Shown here piece by piece: positions 1 to 9,620 of a stretch of 64,000 bases of DNA. The notes under the pieces are model-generated. The model saw only the letters and a list, made by a program, of their open reading frames with translations, did not search any database and was not told where the DNA came from. Source of the DNA: Achromobacter seleniivolatilans. GTDB taxonomy: Bacteria; Pseudomonadota; Gammaproteobacteria; Burkholderiales; Burkholderiaceae_B. A program made the translations under genes and the position numbers. The DNA is taken from contig NZ_CP132976.1 of NCBI RefSeq assembly GCF_030864005.1, positions 5,704,001-5,768,000 of the forward strand. Direction: 5' to 3'. The stretch's first letter is position 1, and each line of letters opens with the position of its first letter.

Positions 1-848
1 AGGCTGGCTGCGCCTGCGCCGTAGAACTCCAGATAGGCGCCCACGACCTTCTCTTTGCGCAGGAATTCGGTCAGGGTCAGCACGATGTCGGTAGCGGTAA
101 TGCCGGGCTGGGCGCGGCCGGTCAGTTCCACGCCGATGATGTCGGGCAGGCGCATCCACGACGCGCGGCCCAGCATGACGTTTTCGGCTTCAAGGCCGCC
201 CACGCCGATGGCGATAACGCCCAGCGCGTCCACGTGCGGGGTGTGGCTGTCTGTGCCCACCAGCGTGTCGGGGAACGCCACGCCATCTTGCGTGTAGATC
301 ACCGGCGACATCCGTTCCAGATTGATCTGGTGCATGATGCCGTTGCCCGGCGGCACGACTTCAATATTGCGGAAGGCTTGTTTGGTCCAGTCGATGAAAT
401 GGAAGCGGTCTTCGTTGCGGCGGTCTTCGACGGCGCGGTTGCGCGCAAAGGCGTCGGGATCGGTGCCGTCGAATTCCACGGCCAGCGAGTGGTCCACGAT
501 CAACTGCACTGGCACCACCGGGTTGACCTTGGCGGGGTCGCCGCCCATGTCGGCGATGGCATCGCGCAGCCCAGCCAGGTCGACCAGTGCGGTCTGACCC
601 AGAATGTCATGACAGACCACACGCGCGGGGAACCACGGAAAATCCAGGTCGCGGCGGCGTTCGATCAGTTGCTTCAAGGCATCGGTCAGCATTGCGGGAT
701 CGCAACGGCGCACGAGGTTTTCGGCCAGCACGCGCGACGTGTAGGGCAGGCCGGCATAGGCGCCCGGGGCGATTGCCTCGACCGCGGCGCGGGCGTCGAA
801 ATAGTCCAGGCGGGTGCCAGGCAGGGTCTTGCGGTACGCGTGGTTCAT
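1..848 (-). CDS. acnD: Fe/S-dependent 2-methylisocitrate dehydratase AcnD, N-terminal part
   Basis: Aconitase-superfamily enzyme of the 2-methylcitrate cycle (propionate breakdown); with PrpF it dehydrates methylcitrate. About 282 N-terminal residues are present and the rest lies left of the window. The translation has the AcnD-type start (LPGTRLDYFDARAAVEAI), followed by PWFPARVVCHDILGQ, PPGNGIMHQINLE and VGTDSHTPHVDALG, which are aconitase-fold segments. The start at 848 is preferred over the adjacent ATG at 851 because of its spacing from GGAGG. It shares one base with the stop of the GntR gene, so the two are translationally coupled. Assignment to AcnD rather than AcnA rests on recalled family similarity. 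prpF would be expected downstream, outside the window. Confidence 0.88.
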   Translation of the reverse strand, partial: MNHAYRKTLPGTRLDYFDARAAVEAIAPGAYAGLPYTSRVLAENLVRRCDPAMLTDALKQLIERRRDLDFPWFPARVVCHDILGQTALVDLAGLRDAIADMGGDPAKVNPVVPVQLIVDHSLAVEFDGTDPDAFARNRAVEDRRNEDRFHFIDWTKQAFRNIEVVPPGNGIMHQINLERMSPVIYTQDGVAFPDTLVGTDSHTPHVDALGVIAIGVGGLEAENVMLGRASWMRLPDIIGVELTGRAQPGITATDIVLTLTEFLRKEKVVGAYLEFYGAGAAS

Positions 849-1558
849 CATGCCTCCGTGCGCTGCTGCTTGCTTTGCGCGATCTGTTGTTCGATGTTGA
901 TGCGGGATACGCGGATGTGACGGCGCATCAGGATTTCAGCCAGTTCGCCATCACCGTCGGCAATGGCGTCAAGAATGCGGTGGTGTTCGGCATAAGCCTG
1001 CCGGGGGCGGTTGGGCGTGGTGGAGTACTGGATGCGGTACATGCGCGCCAACTGATAGAGCTCGTCGCACAGCATGCGAAACAGCATCTGGTTGCCGCTG
1101 CCTTTGACGATGCGATAGTGGAAGTCGTAATCGCCTTCCTGCTGGTAGTAACCCAAGCCGGCCTGGAAGGCGGCGTCGCGCTCATGCGCTTCAAGCACGC
1201 CGCGCAGTTCCGCGATTTCTGACGGTGGCATGCGCTCGGCCGCCAAGCGGCAGGCCATGCCTTCAAGCGACTCCCGGATTTCGTAGAGTTCGGAAAGCTC
1301 TTGCTGGGATAGCGACACGACGCGGGCGCCTGCATGCGGCACGCGCACCAGCAGCCTTTGGCCTTCGAGCCGGTGCAGCGCTTCGCGCAGCGGACCCCGG
1401 CTGACGCCGTGGATGCGCGCCAGCTCTGGCTCAGAAATCTTGCTGCCGGGGGCGATTTCCCCCTTGATGATGGCGGACTGGATCTTCTTGAAGATATGTT
1501 CCGACAGCGTTTCGCTATCGCCCGGCAGCGCACCCGGCAGGGTCAGCACTTTGCTCAT
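848..1558 (-). CDS. GntR/FCD family transcriptional regulator
   Basis: 236-residue regulator with an N-terminal winged helix (about residues 18-85, including PGSKISEPELA and GVSRGPLREALHRLEGQ) and a C-terminal FCD ligand domain (about 95-225; metal/ligand histidines in DYDFHYRIV, EHHRIL and RHIRVS). It is the first gene of the unit that continues into acnD, so it probably controls methylcitrate-cycle genes and itself. Two near-identical palindromic sites sit at and just upstream of its start codon, which fits autoregulation. The inducer is not visible from sequence; methylcitrate or a related C6-C7 acid is an inference. Confidence 0.88.
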   Translation of the reverse strand: MSKVLTLPGALPGDSETLSEHIFKKIQSAIIKGEIAPGSKISEPELARIHGVSRGPLREALHRLEGQRLLVRVPHAGARVVSLSQQELSELYEIRESLEGMACRLAAERMPPSEIAELRGVLEAHERDAAFQAGLGYYQQEGDYDFHYRIVKGSGNQMLFRMLCDELYQLARMYRIQYSTTPNRPRQAYAEHHRILDAIADGDGELAEILMRRHIRVSRINIEQQIAQSKQQRTEA

Positions 1559-1632
1559 TGTGTCAACAATCCATCCGGTTTTAAAGAAAATTGGCGGAAT
1601 AAGTGGCGCCTGAGCGCCGGATTGTCAACAAT
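1557..1632. promoter_or_regulatory. Paired palindromic operators upstream of the gntR-acnD unit
   Basis: Two related sites: 1557-1570 reads ATTGT-GTCA-ACAAT and 1621-1632 reads ATTGT-CA-ACAAT. Both share TGTCAACAAT and are followed by a CCGG a few bases on. Inverted TTGT/ACAA arms are typical of FCD-subfamily GntR operators. They lie 50-60 bp apart around the expected promoter, and the first overlaps the start codon. Binding by the adjacent GntR protein is inferred. Confidence 0.6.
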
Positions 1633-1703
1633 TTACCCGGATGCCTGCATGCGCGCAAGCGGCGCGAATGCCGCTTGCGGGGACGGAAGGGACGGGCGGG
1701 CGG

Positions 1704-3506
1704 CTAGCGCTTGTGGTGTACCTCTTGCACGCCATAGACCTGAACAGGCAGCCCTGCTTGCCGGGCCTTCAGCTGTAGCGACAGATACTGCGAGTAATGG
1801 CGCGATTGGTGTAGGTTGCCGCCGTGGAACCAGAGTCCTTCCTGCTGCGTGGGCTTCCACATATTGCGTTGCTCACCTTCCCACGGGCCGGGGTCTTTGG
1901 TGGTGTCCGAACCCAAGCCCCAGCACTTGCCCACTTTGTCGGCCACTTCCGGGCTGATCAGATCGGCTGCCCAGCCGTTCATGGAGCCGTAACCCGTGGC
2001 GTAGATCACCAGGTCCGCAGGCAGCGTCACGCCGTTCTTCAACACCACGGCGTTCGGGGTCAGATGGCTGACATCGGTGCCGGATTGCAATTTGATGCTG
2101 CCGTCGATAATCAGATCGCAGGCGCCCACGTCGATGTAATAGCCTGAGCCGCGCCGCAAGTACTTCATGAAAAGGCCAGAGCCGTCGTCACCCCAGTCCA
2201 GCATGAAGCCGGCCTTTTCCAGCTTGTTGTAGAACTCGGCGTCGCGTTCGCGCATCTGGTCATAGAGCGGAATCTGAAACTGCGCCATGATCTTGTAGGG
2301 CAGAGACGCAAACGTCAGATCGGCCTTGCGGGTCGTCATGCCATTGGCCAGCGCCTGTTCGGAATACAAGCCGCCCAGGCCGATGTCCATCAAGGTTTCA
2401 GAGCGCACGATGTGCGTGGACGAACGCTGCACCATGGTGACGTTGGCGCCGCCTTCCCACAGCGCCGCGCAGATGTCGTGCGCGGAATTGTTGGCGCCGA
2501 TCACCACCACATTTTTTCCGCGATAGGCGTCTGGGCCGGGGTGTTGCGATGAGTGCTGCTGCTCGCCCTGGAATTCGTCCTGGCCCGGAAAGCGCGGCAG
2601 GTTGGCTTTGCCTGACATGCCGGTCGCCAGCACCAATTGCTTGGGCCGCAGCACCACCGGCTTGCCGTCGCGCAGCACGGTGACTTCCCATTCCTTTTTC
2701 TGCTCGTCATAACGGGCGGATTCGCAGACGCTGGACGTCCAGTAGTTCAGCTCCATGACCTTCGTGTACATCTCCAGCCAATCGCCGACCTTGTCTTTGG
2801 GAGCGAAGACGGGCCAGTTGTCGGGGAAGGGGATGTAGGGCAGGTGGTCGTACCAGACCGGGTCGTGCAGGCAAAGTGATTTGTAGCGCTTTCTCCAGCT
2901 ATCGCCCGCGCGCTCGTTCTTTTCAATGATGATGGTGGGCACATCCAACTGGCGCAGCCGTGCTCCCAGTGCGATGCCGCCTTGCCCGCCGCCGATGATC
3001 AGCACATACGGTTGCGTTTGATACCCCAGCTCGGCGGCCTCTTGTTCGCGCTTTTCCAACCAGGTCTGGCGTTCGCGGCTGCTGCCGTGTTCGGCGCCTT
3101 TGGGGCGGCGCGTGCCGCTGGGTTCCTCGTGTCCTTTAAGCTCGGACATGGTGGTCAGGAAGGTCCAGATTTTTCCGTCCTTGACGCGGATATGGCCGTA
3201 ACCGCGCGCCAGATTGGTATCGACGTGGAACCATCCTTGCAACAGGCCGCCGTCGTCCGATACGGCTTCACCATCGTCGCGTGTGAAGCGCACGGGTTCA
3301 ACCTGTGGCAACTGCTGCGTGAGCATGTCCCGGATCTGTTCGCGGCTTTCCAGCGTGCGCAGATTCCAGCTGAACAGCACCAGATCACGCCAATAGCAGT
3401 CTTCCTGAAACAGCTGGACGACGGCTTCGATATCCTTGTTGCCCAGCGCAGTGTTCAGGCGGGCGAGCACCGCGTCCAGCGCGGCGTCGGCGGGGTTGAT
3501 CGGCAT
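1704..3506 (-). CDS. NTF2-like domain fused to flavin-containing monooxygenase
   Basis: 600 residues. Residues 1 to about 130 resemble a SnoaL/NTF2-like cone domain; a charged, probably helical linker (135-165) leads into a class B flavin monooxygenase. The FAD loop is IIGGGQGG (170-177) and the NADPH loop is VVIGANNSAHD (334-344); YATGYGS lies near the C-terminus. I do not see the Baeyer-Villiger fingerprint (FxGxxxHxxxWP), so a YUCCA/FMO-like N- or S-oxygenase or a ketone oxygenase are both open. An in-frame reading extends upstream to 3944, but ATG 3506 has GGAGAC at good spacing and a sigma-54 promoter lies 109 bp upstream. The substrate is not deducible. Confidence 0.85.
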   Translation of the reverse strand: MPINPADAALDAVLARLNTALGNKDIEAVVQLFQEDCYWRDLVLFSWNLRTLESREQIRDMLTQQLPQVEPVRFTRDDGEAVSDDGGLLQGWFHVDTNLARGYGHIRVKDGKIWTFLTTMSELKGHEEPSGTRRPKGAEHGSSRERQTWLEKREQEAAELGYQTQPYVLIIGGGQGGIALGARLRQLDVPTIIIEKNERAGDSWRKRYKSLCLHDPVWYDHLPYIPFPDNWPVFAPKDKVGDWLEMYTKVMELNYWTSSVCESARYDEQKKEWEVTVLRDGKPVVLRPKQLVLATGMSGKANLPRFPGQDEFQGEQQHSSQHPGPDAYRGKNVVVIGANNSAHDICAALWEGGANVTMVQRSSTHIVRSETLMDIGLGGLYSEQALANGMTTRKADLTFASLPYKIMAQFQIPLYDQMRERDAEFYNKLEKAGFMLDWGDDGSGLFMKYLRRGSGYYIDVGACDLIIDGSIKLQSGTDVSHLTPNAVVLKNGVTLPADLVIYATGYGSMNGWAADLISPEVADKVGKCWGLGSDTTKDPGPWEGEQRNMWKPTQQEGLWFHGGNLHQSRHYSQYLSLQLKARQAGLPVQVYGVQEVHHKR

Positions 3507-3614
3507 ATCTTGTCTCCTTGCCCGGGGCGGGCATTGTGGTCGTGGCGGACGGTGTTTCAGATCGTCCGGTGACGGTCCTGGCCTGTGCCGGCCGGTGAGC
3601 GTCATGTAGCTACA

Positions 3615-3631
3615 TGCAAATGCCGTGCCAA
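3615..3631 (-). promoter_or_regulatory. Sigma-54 (-24/-12) promoter for the monooxygenase gene
   Basis: On the minus strand the sequence is TTGGCACG-GCAT-TTGCA, which matches the RpoN consensus (TTGGCACGNNNNTTGCA) at every conserved base, including the GG and GC elements. It points at the monooxygenase start at 3506; transcription should begin near 3603, giving a leader of about 100 bases. The gene on the other side codes for a sigma-54 activator, which supports the call. Confidence 0.85.
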
Positions 3632-3695
3632 CTGTCGATCGCGCGCATAACGCTGCTAGCCATAGTGAGGTGGCTGCGATTGAGCAGGACGCCGC

Positions 3696-3735
3696 TGTGG
3701 CGCATGCCACAGGTGTGGCACGCGGGGTGTGGCAC
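3696..3735. promoter_or_regulatory. Upstream activator sites for the sigma-54 regulator
   Basis: A perfect palindrome TGTGGC-GCAT-GCCACA occupies 3696-3711. It is followed by two direct half-sites TGTGGCAC at 3714-3721 and 3728-3735. The cluster is about 65-120 bp upstream of the -24 element, where enhancer-binding proteins usually bind. Binding by the adjacent AcoR-like regulator is inferred. Confidence 0.65.
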
Positions 3736-3765
3736 AGCTGGGGTTTTCGCCCAGTGCTTGCTCGG

Positions 3766-5650
3766 TCAGCGGCGGGAAGCCAGCCCGTAGCGGCGCATCT
3801 GCCGATGGACGGTAGACCGGTCCACACCCAGCTGCCGCGCGGCCTCCGATACGTTGCCGGCGCAATTGGCCAGGGTTGAGCGCAAGGCGGCTTCTTCCGT
3901 GGAACTGGCTTGCCCCGCAGCCGCCAGCGAGTCCGGCAGATCATGCGGCTCGATCACGCCTTGTTCACACAAGGCGGCGGCCACCGCGATGACGTTCGCC
4001 AGCTCGCGAATGTTGCCGGGCCACGCATGCGCTTTCAATGCCATCTGCGCGCCGGGAGACAACACCGGCGCGCGGATTCGTCCTGGTGCCGCGCCAACAT
4101 GCGTGTAATCAACCAATCCAGATCCTGCCGCTCGCGCAGCGGTGGCACGGTCAGGGTGGCCGCATTGATGCGGTAATACAGGTCTTCGCGAAAGCGGCCC
4201 TCACGCACCAGCGCACCCAGGTCGCGATGCGAGGCCGATACCAGGGTCAGGCGCACGGCGCGCGGCGTATTAGCGCCGATGGGCGTCACTTCGGATTCCG
4301 CCAGCACGCGCAAAAGCCGGCTTTGCAGCGTGAGTGGCATGTCGCCGATTTCGTCCAGGAACAAGGTGCCGCCGTCCGACTCTTCGATCAAACCCTTGCG
4401 GCCCTTGGGCGCGGCCCCGGTGTAGGCGCCCGGCAGGTAACCGAACAGCTCGCTTTCAATCAGGGACTCGGGGATGGCGGCGCAGTTCACCGCTACGAAG
4501 CGCCCGGCGCGGCGGCTGTCATCGTGGATCGCGCGGGCCAGGTATTCCTTGCCTACGCCGGTCTCGCCTTGTAGCAGGATGGGCAGCCCTTGGCGCGCCA
4601 ACTTGGCGGCGCGCACCTGTAGCGCGGCCATCTTGACGTCGCCGCCGTCCAGTCCGCGCAGCGCAGACGGCGTGGCGCGCACCGCCACGGTCGCGCCGCG
4701 CTGATGGCGATTGGGTTCAATCGCGTGGGCGAACAGCGCATTGCCGTCACGCGCCACGATCAGCCGGTCTTGCGGCGCGTGGGCGCGGGTGTATTGAGGC
4801 AGGTCGTCCAGTTGCACGTCGAAGAAACGTGTGACGGATTGGCCGATCAGGCCAGCGGGGTTGCGCCAGTCCAGCCCAGCGGCGCGCGCCAGCAGCTTGG
4901 CGCCCGTGTGCGTCATGCCCAGGATGCGGCCAGACCCGTCCAGCGATATAGCCGCTTCGGGGTCCACATCCAGAAATTCGGGTGATCGGGCAAAGCGCAG
5001 CACCCATTCGTTGCGGGTGCGCGCCATCAGATTGGCCAGTTCGATACGGCGCGTGGTGCTGTTGACCAGATGCAGCGCCAGATTCTGGCTGGTCTTGAGA
5101 CTAGGCGAACTGAGCAGCGAGATATCCAGCACGGCCGCCAGCTCACCATCCGCGTTGTAGATCGGCGCGGCGGTGCAGGACAGGGGGTGTTGTCGAAGTG
5201 GTCAGTCTGATGAATGGTCAGCGCTTCGCCCGTTTCCAGGCAGGCGCCCACGGCACACGTTCCCGCCCGCGGCTCTGACCATTCTGATCCCAGGTACAGG
5301 CCAGCCTTGCGCAGCCTGCTGGTCTGTAACGGGTCGCCCAGGAATTCAACGGTGACGCCCTGGCGGTCGGCCAGCAGCAGTACATAGTTCTGGCCGGCAA
5401 CCTGACGGAACAGGTGATCCAGCCCGCTGCGCGCAATGGAGATCAGGGCCTCGGATTGCTGGCGGTGTTCGCGCAACCGGCCATCGGGCACGATATAGGC
5501 TTCACAAGCCTGCGACGGGTCTAACTGATATTGGTCCAGACAGCGCAGCCAACTGCGCACGACATGCGCGTCGCGCTGCGTGGGCCGGCCCAGGCCAACT
5601 TGCTCGATCTCGCGGATATGGGCGGAATGCAGGGATTCCTGACTAGGCAT
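3766..5650 (-). pseudogene. Sigma-54-dependent AcoR-like activator with two -1 frameshifts
   Basis: Three overlapping frames together encode one enhancer-binding protein: a GAF-type sensor half (5650 to about 5187), an AAA+ core (to about 4070) and a Fis-type HTH end (to 3766). Motifs are intact: Walker A GETGVGKE, the sigma-54 contact loop GAYTGA (a GAFTGA variant), Walker B GGTLFLDEIGDM, and the HTH VSEAARQLGVDRSTVHRQ. Reading frame is lost in a run of five G at 5183-5187 and in the GCGCG tract around 4068-4074. Each break is repaired by one added base, and 1885 + 2 = 1887 bp would be exactly 629 codons. The gene is either recently inactivated or carries two sequencing errors. It would normally activate the monooxygenase promoter. 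Confidence 0.8.
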
Positions 5651-5789
5651 GTCGTCTCCATGGTGCGCCCGATCTACGCCGGATCAGCAGGCAGCATGCA
5701 CAGAGGGAGACGTGCCTGTAAATGCTGGTTATCCAGCAGTGGCCCTGTCAGGAGAACGCAGTCATGCTGCGCTGCGGCACGTTCTGCTA

Positions 5790-6399
<610 letters not shown>

Positions 6400-6404
6400 C
6401 TTAT

Positions 6405-7007
6405 TCACGCCGGCGTTGCCGGCAACGGACGTTCTTCTGGCAACAGCGCATGCGCTTCATCCCGTCGTCCGGCCACGACCAGCGCATGGATTTGATGCGC
6501 TAGTGGCGTCACTTCCGTAATCCGCGTTATCCACTGATGCACGTAACGATGCACGGATTCGCCGCCAAGTCCGATCTGTATTGCGCGGTGATTGAGCGGG
6601 TGCAAGTCCAAATCCCGCTCGGGGTCCCACTGGATGCGCACCGGCGATTCACGCTTTACGCGATCCCAATCCTGCTGGCTCATTGCCGGTTCGGCATGGC
6701 TGGCGCAGCTGTGGGACAGAGCCCAATCAAAACCTTCTCGGCTGATATCAATGGCCAAAATACGATTCTGGCCCGTGTCCTTATAGCCCCAGCCTGCGCG
6801 GTACATCATCCAAAGAAACGATGGCTTTATCCACGTCATGCGTTCCATTTTGAACGGTGGAGAAACGAAGGTGCCGTGCCTCAAGGCCGTGTCGGCGATG
6901 CTGTCGGAATACGCTTGATAGACGCGAATGGTGGCGTCGTTGTAAGAGGCTCGAATCTGGCGTTCGGGGATCGTGACGTTTGTTTTTATAGTTGTTTGTT
7001 TGATCAT
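6405..7007 (-). CDS. DUF4291 family protein
   Basis: 200 residues. The conserved DUF4291 blocks are visible: RASYNDATIRVYQAYS near the N-terminus, then RMTWIKPSFLWMMYRAGW (about residues 57-74), then LAIDISREGFDWALSHSC. No catalytic function is established for the family as far as I know. It is soluble, with no signal peptide or membrane segment. It is the first gene of a two-gene unit with kptA. Readthrough of its TGA would join it to KptA through a poly-asparagine linker. Confidence 0.85.
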   Translation of the reverse strand: MIKQTTIKTNVTIPERQIRASYNDATIRVYQAYSDSIADTALRHGTFVSPPFKMERMTWIKPSFLWMMYRAGWGYKDTGQNRILAIDISREGFDWALSHSCASHAEPAMSQQDWDRVKRESPVRIQWDPERDLDLHPLNHRAIQIGLGGESVHRYVHQWITRITEVTPLAHQIHALVVAGRRDEAHALLPEERPLPATPA

Positions 7008-7145
7008 GTCCCGTATTCAAACGCATCTTTGAACGGGCTGTAAAGCAGAAAGTGCCGCTCAAGAAACTTGTGCGGCATCTTGGTTGCAGGTCTGCAACGG
7101 CGCGTGGGATGTGTGCGCCGCGTCTGCCGCGCAAGCATCCTCGGA

Positions 7146-8117
7146 CTACAAATCCACCCTTACCTTGCCCGCTTGCACCAGCCCCGCCACATCCCGTATC
7201 TCTGCCAGAAGCGCCGTTTGCAACTGCGCCGGTGTGCCGCCTGTGGGTTGAAAGCCCTGCTCCGCCAGCTTCGCGTGTACGGCATCGGTCTGCAATGCGC
7301 GGTTGATGCCTGCGTTCAGTGCAGCGATGGCCGCGTCTGGCGTACCGGCTGCGCAATACGTTCCGAACTGGATCTGCGCCACAAATCCGGGGAACCCGCT
7401 TTCCGCCACCGTTGGAATATCGGGATACTTCGCCAGCCGCTCTTGGCTGGTCACGGCCAGCACGCGCAAGCGGCCGCTTTTCAGATAGGGCTCGACGGCG
7501 GCAACGGTCGCCACCACCAGTTGAATCTGACCGCCCAGCAGATCGGTCATCATCGGACCCGTGCCGCGGTAAGGCACATGCAGCATGTCGATACCGCATG
7601 CCGCCTGCAGCAGTTCGGTTGCAAGGTGCTGCGGCGTGGCGTTGCCGGGCGAACCGAAAGTCAACCCTTTGGGCTCGCGTTTGGCTTTGGCAATCAGTTC
7701 GTCCAAGGTCTTGGCGGGCAGGTCGCTGTTGATGGCCACCATGTAAGGCGAGCGCGCAATCGGGCAGACGGGCGCCAGTTGCTTCAACACCTCTTCGGGC
7801 GGCCGGGCGTAGTAGCGCACGGATGGCACCAGCCCGGCAAAGAGCAAGATGCTGCCGTCTTTGGCGCCGTTGGCGGTGTAGTCGGCGCCGAGCATGCCGC
7901 TGGCGCCGGGTTTGTTCTCGACCACCACGGAACGGTCCAACGCGCTTTCCAGTGTGGCGGCAATAACGCGGCCCAGCACGTCAGTGCCGCCGCCCGGCGG
8001 GAACGGCACGATAACGCGCAAGGGCGTCTCGCGAGCCGCGGCCATGCGGTTGATGGTGAGCGCCATGGGCGCCAGCGCGCCTGCGGCGATGTGCTTCAGA
8101 AGAGTTCTGCGGTGCAT
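7146..8117 (-). CDS. Bug-family tripartite tricarboxylate receptor, TctC-like
   Basis: 323 residues with a Tat-like or Sec signal (MHRRTLLKHIAAGALAP) and the Bug core: PFPPGGGTDVLGR, VENKPGASG, FGSPGNATPQHLA, HVPYRGTGPMMTDLLGGQI and the DIPTVAESG block. These are periplasmic receptors for carboxylic or aromatic acids; no TctA/TctB membrane genes lie nearby, so it may share a distant transporter. GGAGAC lies 8 bases before the ATG. It is the last gene of the unit starting at 9546, with a 53-bp gap from the hydrolase. Confidence 0.9.
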   Translation of the reverse strand: MHRRTLLKHIAAGALAPMALTINRMAAARETPLRVIVPFPPGGGTDVLGRVIAATLESALDRSVVVENKPGASGMLGADYTANGAKDGSILLFAGLVPSVRYYARPPEEVLKQLAPVCPIARSPYMVAINSDLPAKTLDELIAKAKREPKGLTFGSPGNATPQHLATELLQAACGIDMLHVPYRGTGPMMTDLLGGQIQLVVATVAAVEPYLKSGRLRVLAVTSQERLAKYPDIPTVAESGFPGFVAQIQFGTYCAAGTPDAAIAALNAGINRALQTDAVHAKLAEQGFQPTGGTPAQLQTALLAEIRDVAGLVQAGKVRVDL

Positions 8118-8170
8118 GGTTGTCTGTCTCCGTCTCCGCCCTCGTTCGGGGCAATTGCCGATCGTCTCTA

Positions 8171-8956
8171 TCAGGCGGACAATTCGGCGCCTTGCGGCAG
8201 TAAAAAGGCTTGCAACGCCGAGGCCACGATGGCGGGGGCTTCCACCGGCAGCATATGACGTTGACCGTCGATGACGCGAGCGCGGCCATCGGGTAGCGCG
8301 CGGGCCAAGCCGCGCGTCATGCGCGGGGTGGAACCGACGTCCTCGCCGCCAGTCATCACCAGCGCAGGGCAGGCGATGTCGGGCGCGGCGTTGGCCAAGA
8401 CCTGATCGCCCTCCGCAAATAATCGATAGGCCGCTAGGAAATTGGCGCGGTCATTTTGGACTAGACGCCGTTCGATGCTGGCGACCCTTTCCGGGCGCGC
8501 GGCTTGGAAACCGGGCGTGAACCAGCGTTGCAGCGAGATGGCGGCGGCGGCCTGCACGTCTTGTGTGGCGGCGGCGGCCAGGCGCGCCATCACAGCTTGC
8601 GCTTCGTCTGCCGTGCGCTGGAACACCGTGCTCAACAGTATCAGCCGCTTGACTCGCTGCGGCCGGGCGGCGGCATAGGCGCCGGCGATCAGGCCGCCCA
8701 TCGAGTACCCCAGCACATGGGCGCCGGACCAACCTGCCTGATCCAATTCCGCATCCAGTTGCGCCACAAAGTCCGGCATATGCGCCAGCCCTTCAATGGC
8801 TGGTCCCGCGCCATGTCCCAGCAGGTCATAGCGCAGCACATCGAAATCCGCTTCAAGAAGCGGCGCCAGATCGTCCCACAAGGTGTGGTCCAGTCCAACA
8901 CCGTGCAGCAGCACCAGCGGCTGGCCACGGCCGGAACGCTGACGTTGCCTGCTCAT
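8171..8956 (-). CDS. Alpha/beta hydrolase (enol-lactonase/esterase-like)
   Basis: 261 residues. The fold begins with LVLLHGVGLDHTLWDDL (oxyanion HG), the nucleophile elbow is GYSMGG with Ser as nucleophile (about residue 105), and GQRHMLPVEAP gives the C-terminal His. The overall pattern is like 3-oxoadipate enol-lactonase (PcaD) and related lactonases. The start overlaps the upstream stop as ATGA, so it is translationally coupled to the amino-acid-synthesis-family gene. The substrate is unknown. Confidence 0.85.
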   Translation of the reverse strand: MSRQRQRSGRGQPLVLLHGVGLDHTLWDDLAPLLEADFDVLRYDLLGHGAGPAIEGLAHMPDFVAQLDAELDQAGWSGAHVLGYSMGGLIAGAYAAARPQRVKRLILLSTVFQRTADEAQAVMARLAAAATQDVQAAAAISLQRWFTPGFQAARPERVASIERRLVQNDRANFLAAYRLFAEGDQVLANAAPDIACPALVMTGGEDVGSTPRMTRGLARALPDGRARVIDGQRHMLPVEAPAIVASALQAFLLPQGAELSA

Positions 8957-9546
8957 TTCGATTGCGCCTCTTGCGCGAGCTCTTGCAGATCGGAATAGCG
9001 GTTGCCGATCCGGTGATGCGGCCGGCCCGAGGTGGCGGCGCCCAATGCAATCACGATTTCATCCGGCGCAGGGGCATCGAAGATGGTGGTTTGCACGGTC
9101 AGGTAGTGCGAACGCAGGCCCTCATCTTCTTTGTGCATCATCGGCACCGTAATCACGCAACCCGGGCCGCCGCGCATATTGGTGAAGCTCAGATAGCTGG
9201 TGCCGCCCACCGCGTTGCGATACGCATTGCCAAAACGCAGCGTATGGATCAGCGCGGACGCGTGTTCGACTTCGCCGGCGGTTCCCACTACAGCGGCTTT
9301 TCCATAGGCCTCGATCTGATCTGCGGAGCCAGCCTGACGCAGAATTTCTTCTACCAGCAACTCGCCCAACGGCGGCGCGGCTTCCAGGATTTGCGGGCGC
9401 AGATCTTCCTGAAACGGCAGACCCGCCCAAGGGTTGCGGATGACAGCGGCGGCCACGATCATGACCAGCGGCCGTTCGGCGGCCTTGCCGCCTTCAATGA
9501 AGGTCTTTTCGACGTAACTGACAATTTTGCGCACTTGCAAAGCCAT
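8953..9546 (-). CDS. Amino acid synthesis family protein (DUF1185/PF06684)
   Basis: 197 residues from ATG 9546, which has AGGAG 6 bases upstream; the frame stays open well beyond it, but that part is antisense to the LysR gene. Recognisable segments are RKIVSYVEKTFIEGGK, VIRNPWAGLPFQEDL, EAYGKAAVVGTAGEVEHASA, FGNAYRNAVGGTSYLSFTN and GAATSGRPHHRIGNR. The family is named for amino acid synthesis but has no well-defined reaction; members often sit in catabolic operons with Bug receptors, as here. It is the first gene of a three-gene unit facing a LysR gene. Confidence 0.8.
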   Translation of the reverse strand: MALQVRKIVSYVEKTFIEGGKAAERPLVMIVAAAVIRNPWAGLPFQEDLRPQILEAAPPLGELLVEEILRQAGSADQIEAYGKAAVVGTAGEVEHASALIHTLRFGNAYRNAVGGTSYLSFTNMRGGPGCVITVPMMHKEDEGLRSHYLTVQTTIFDAPAPDEIVIALGAATSGRPHHRIGNRYSDLQELAQEAQSK

Positions 9547-9620
9547 GCTGTTGCTCCTAGGCCTGGGGGGGATGAACGATGCATCCATTGTTGAGTGCGC
9601 ACCGGAATTTTGACAATCCA

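Noticed and set aside
3766..5650. Programmed frameshifting in the sigma-54 activator
   Set aside because: Two separate -1 losses would be needed, no slippery heptamer with a following stem is evident, and the family is normally a single frame. Decay or sequencing error is simpler.
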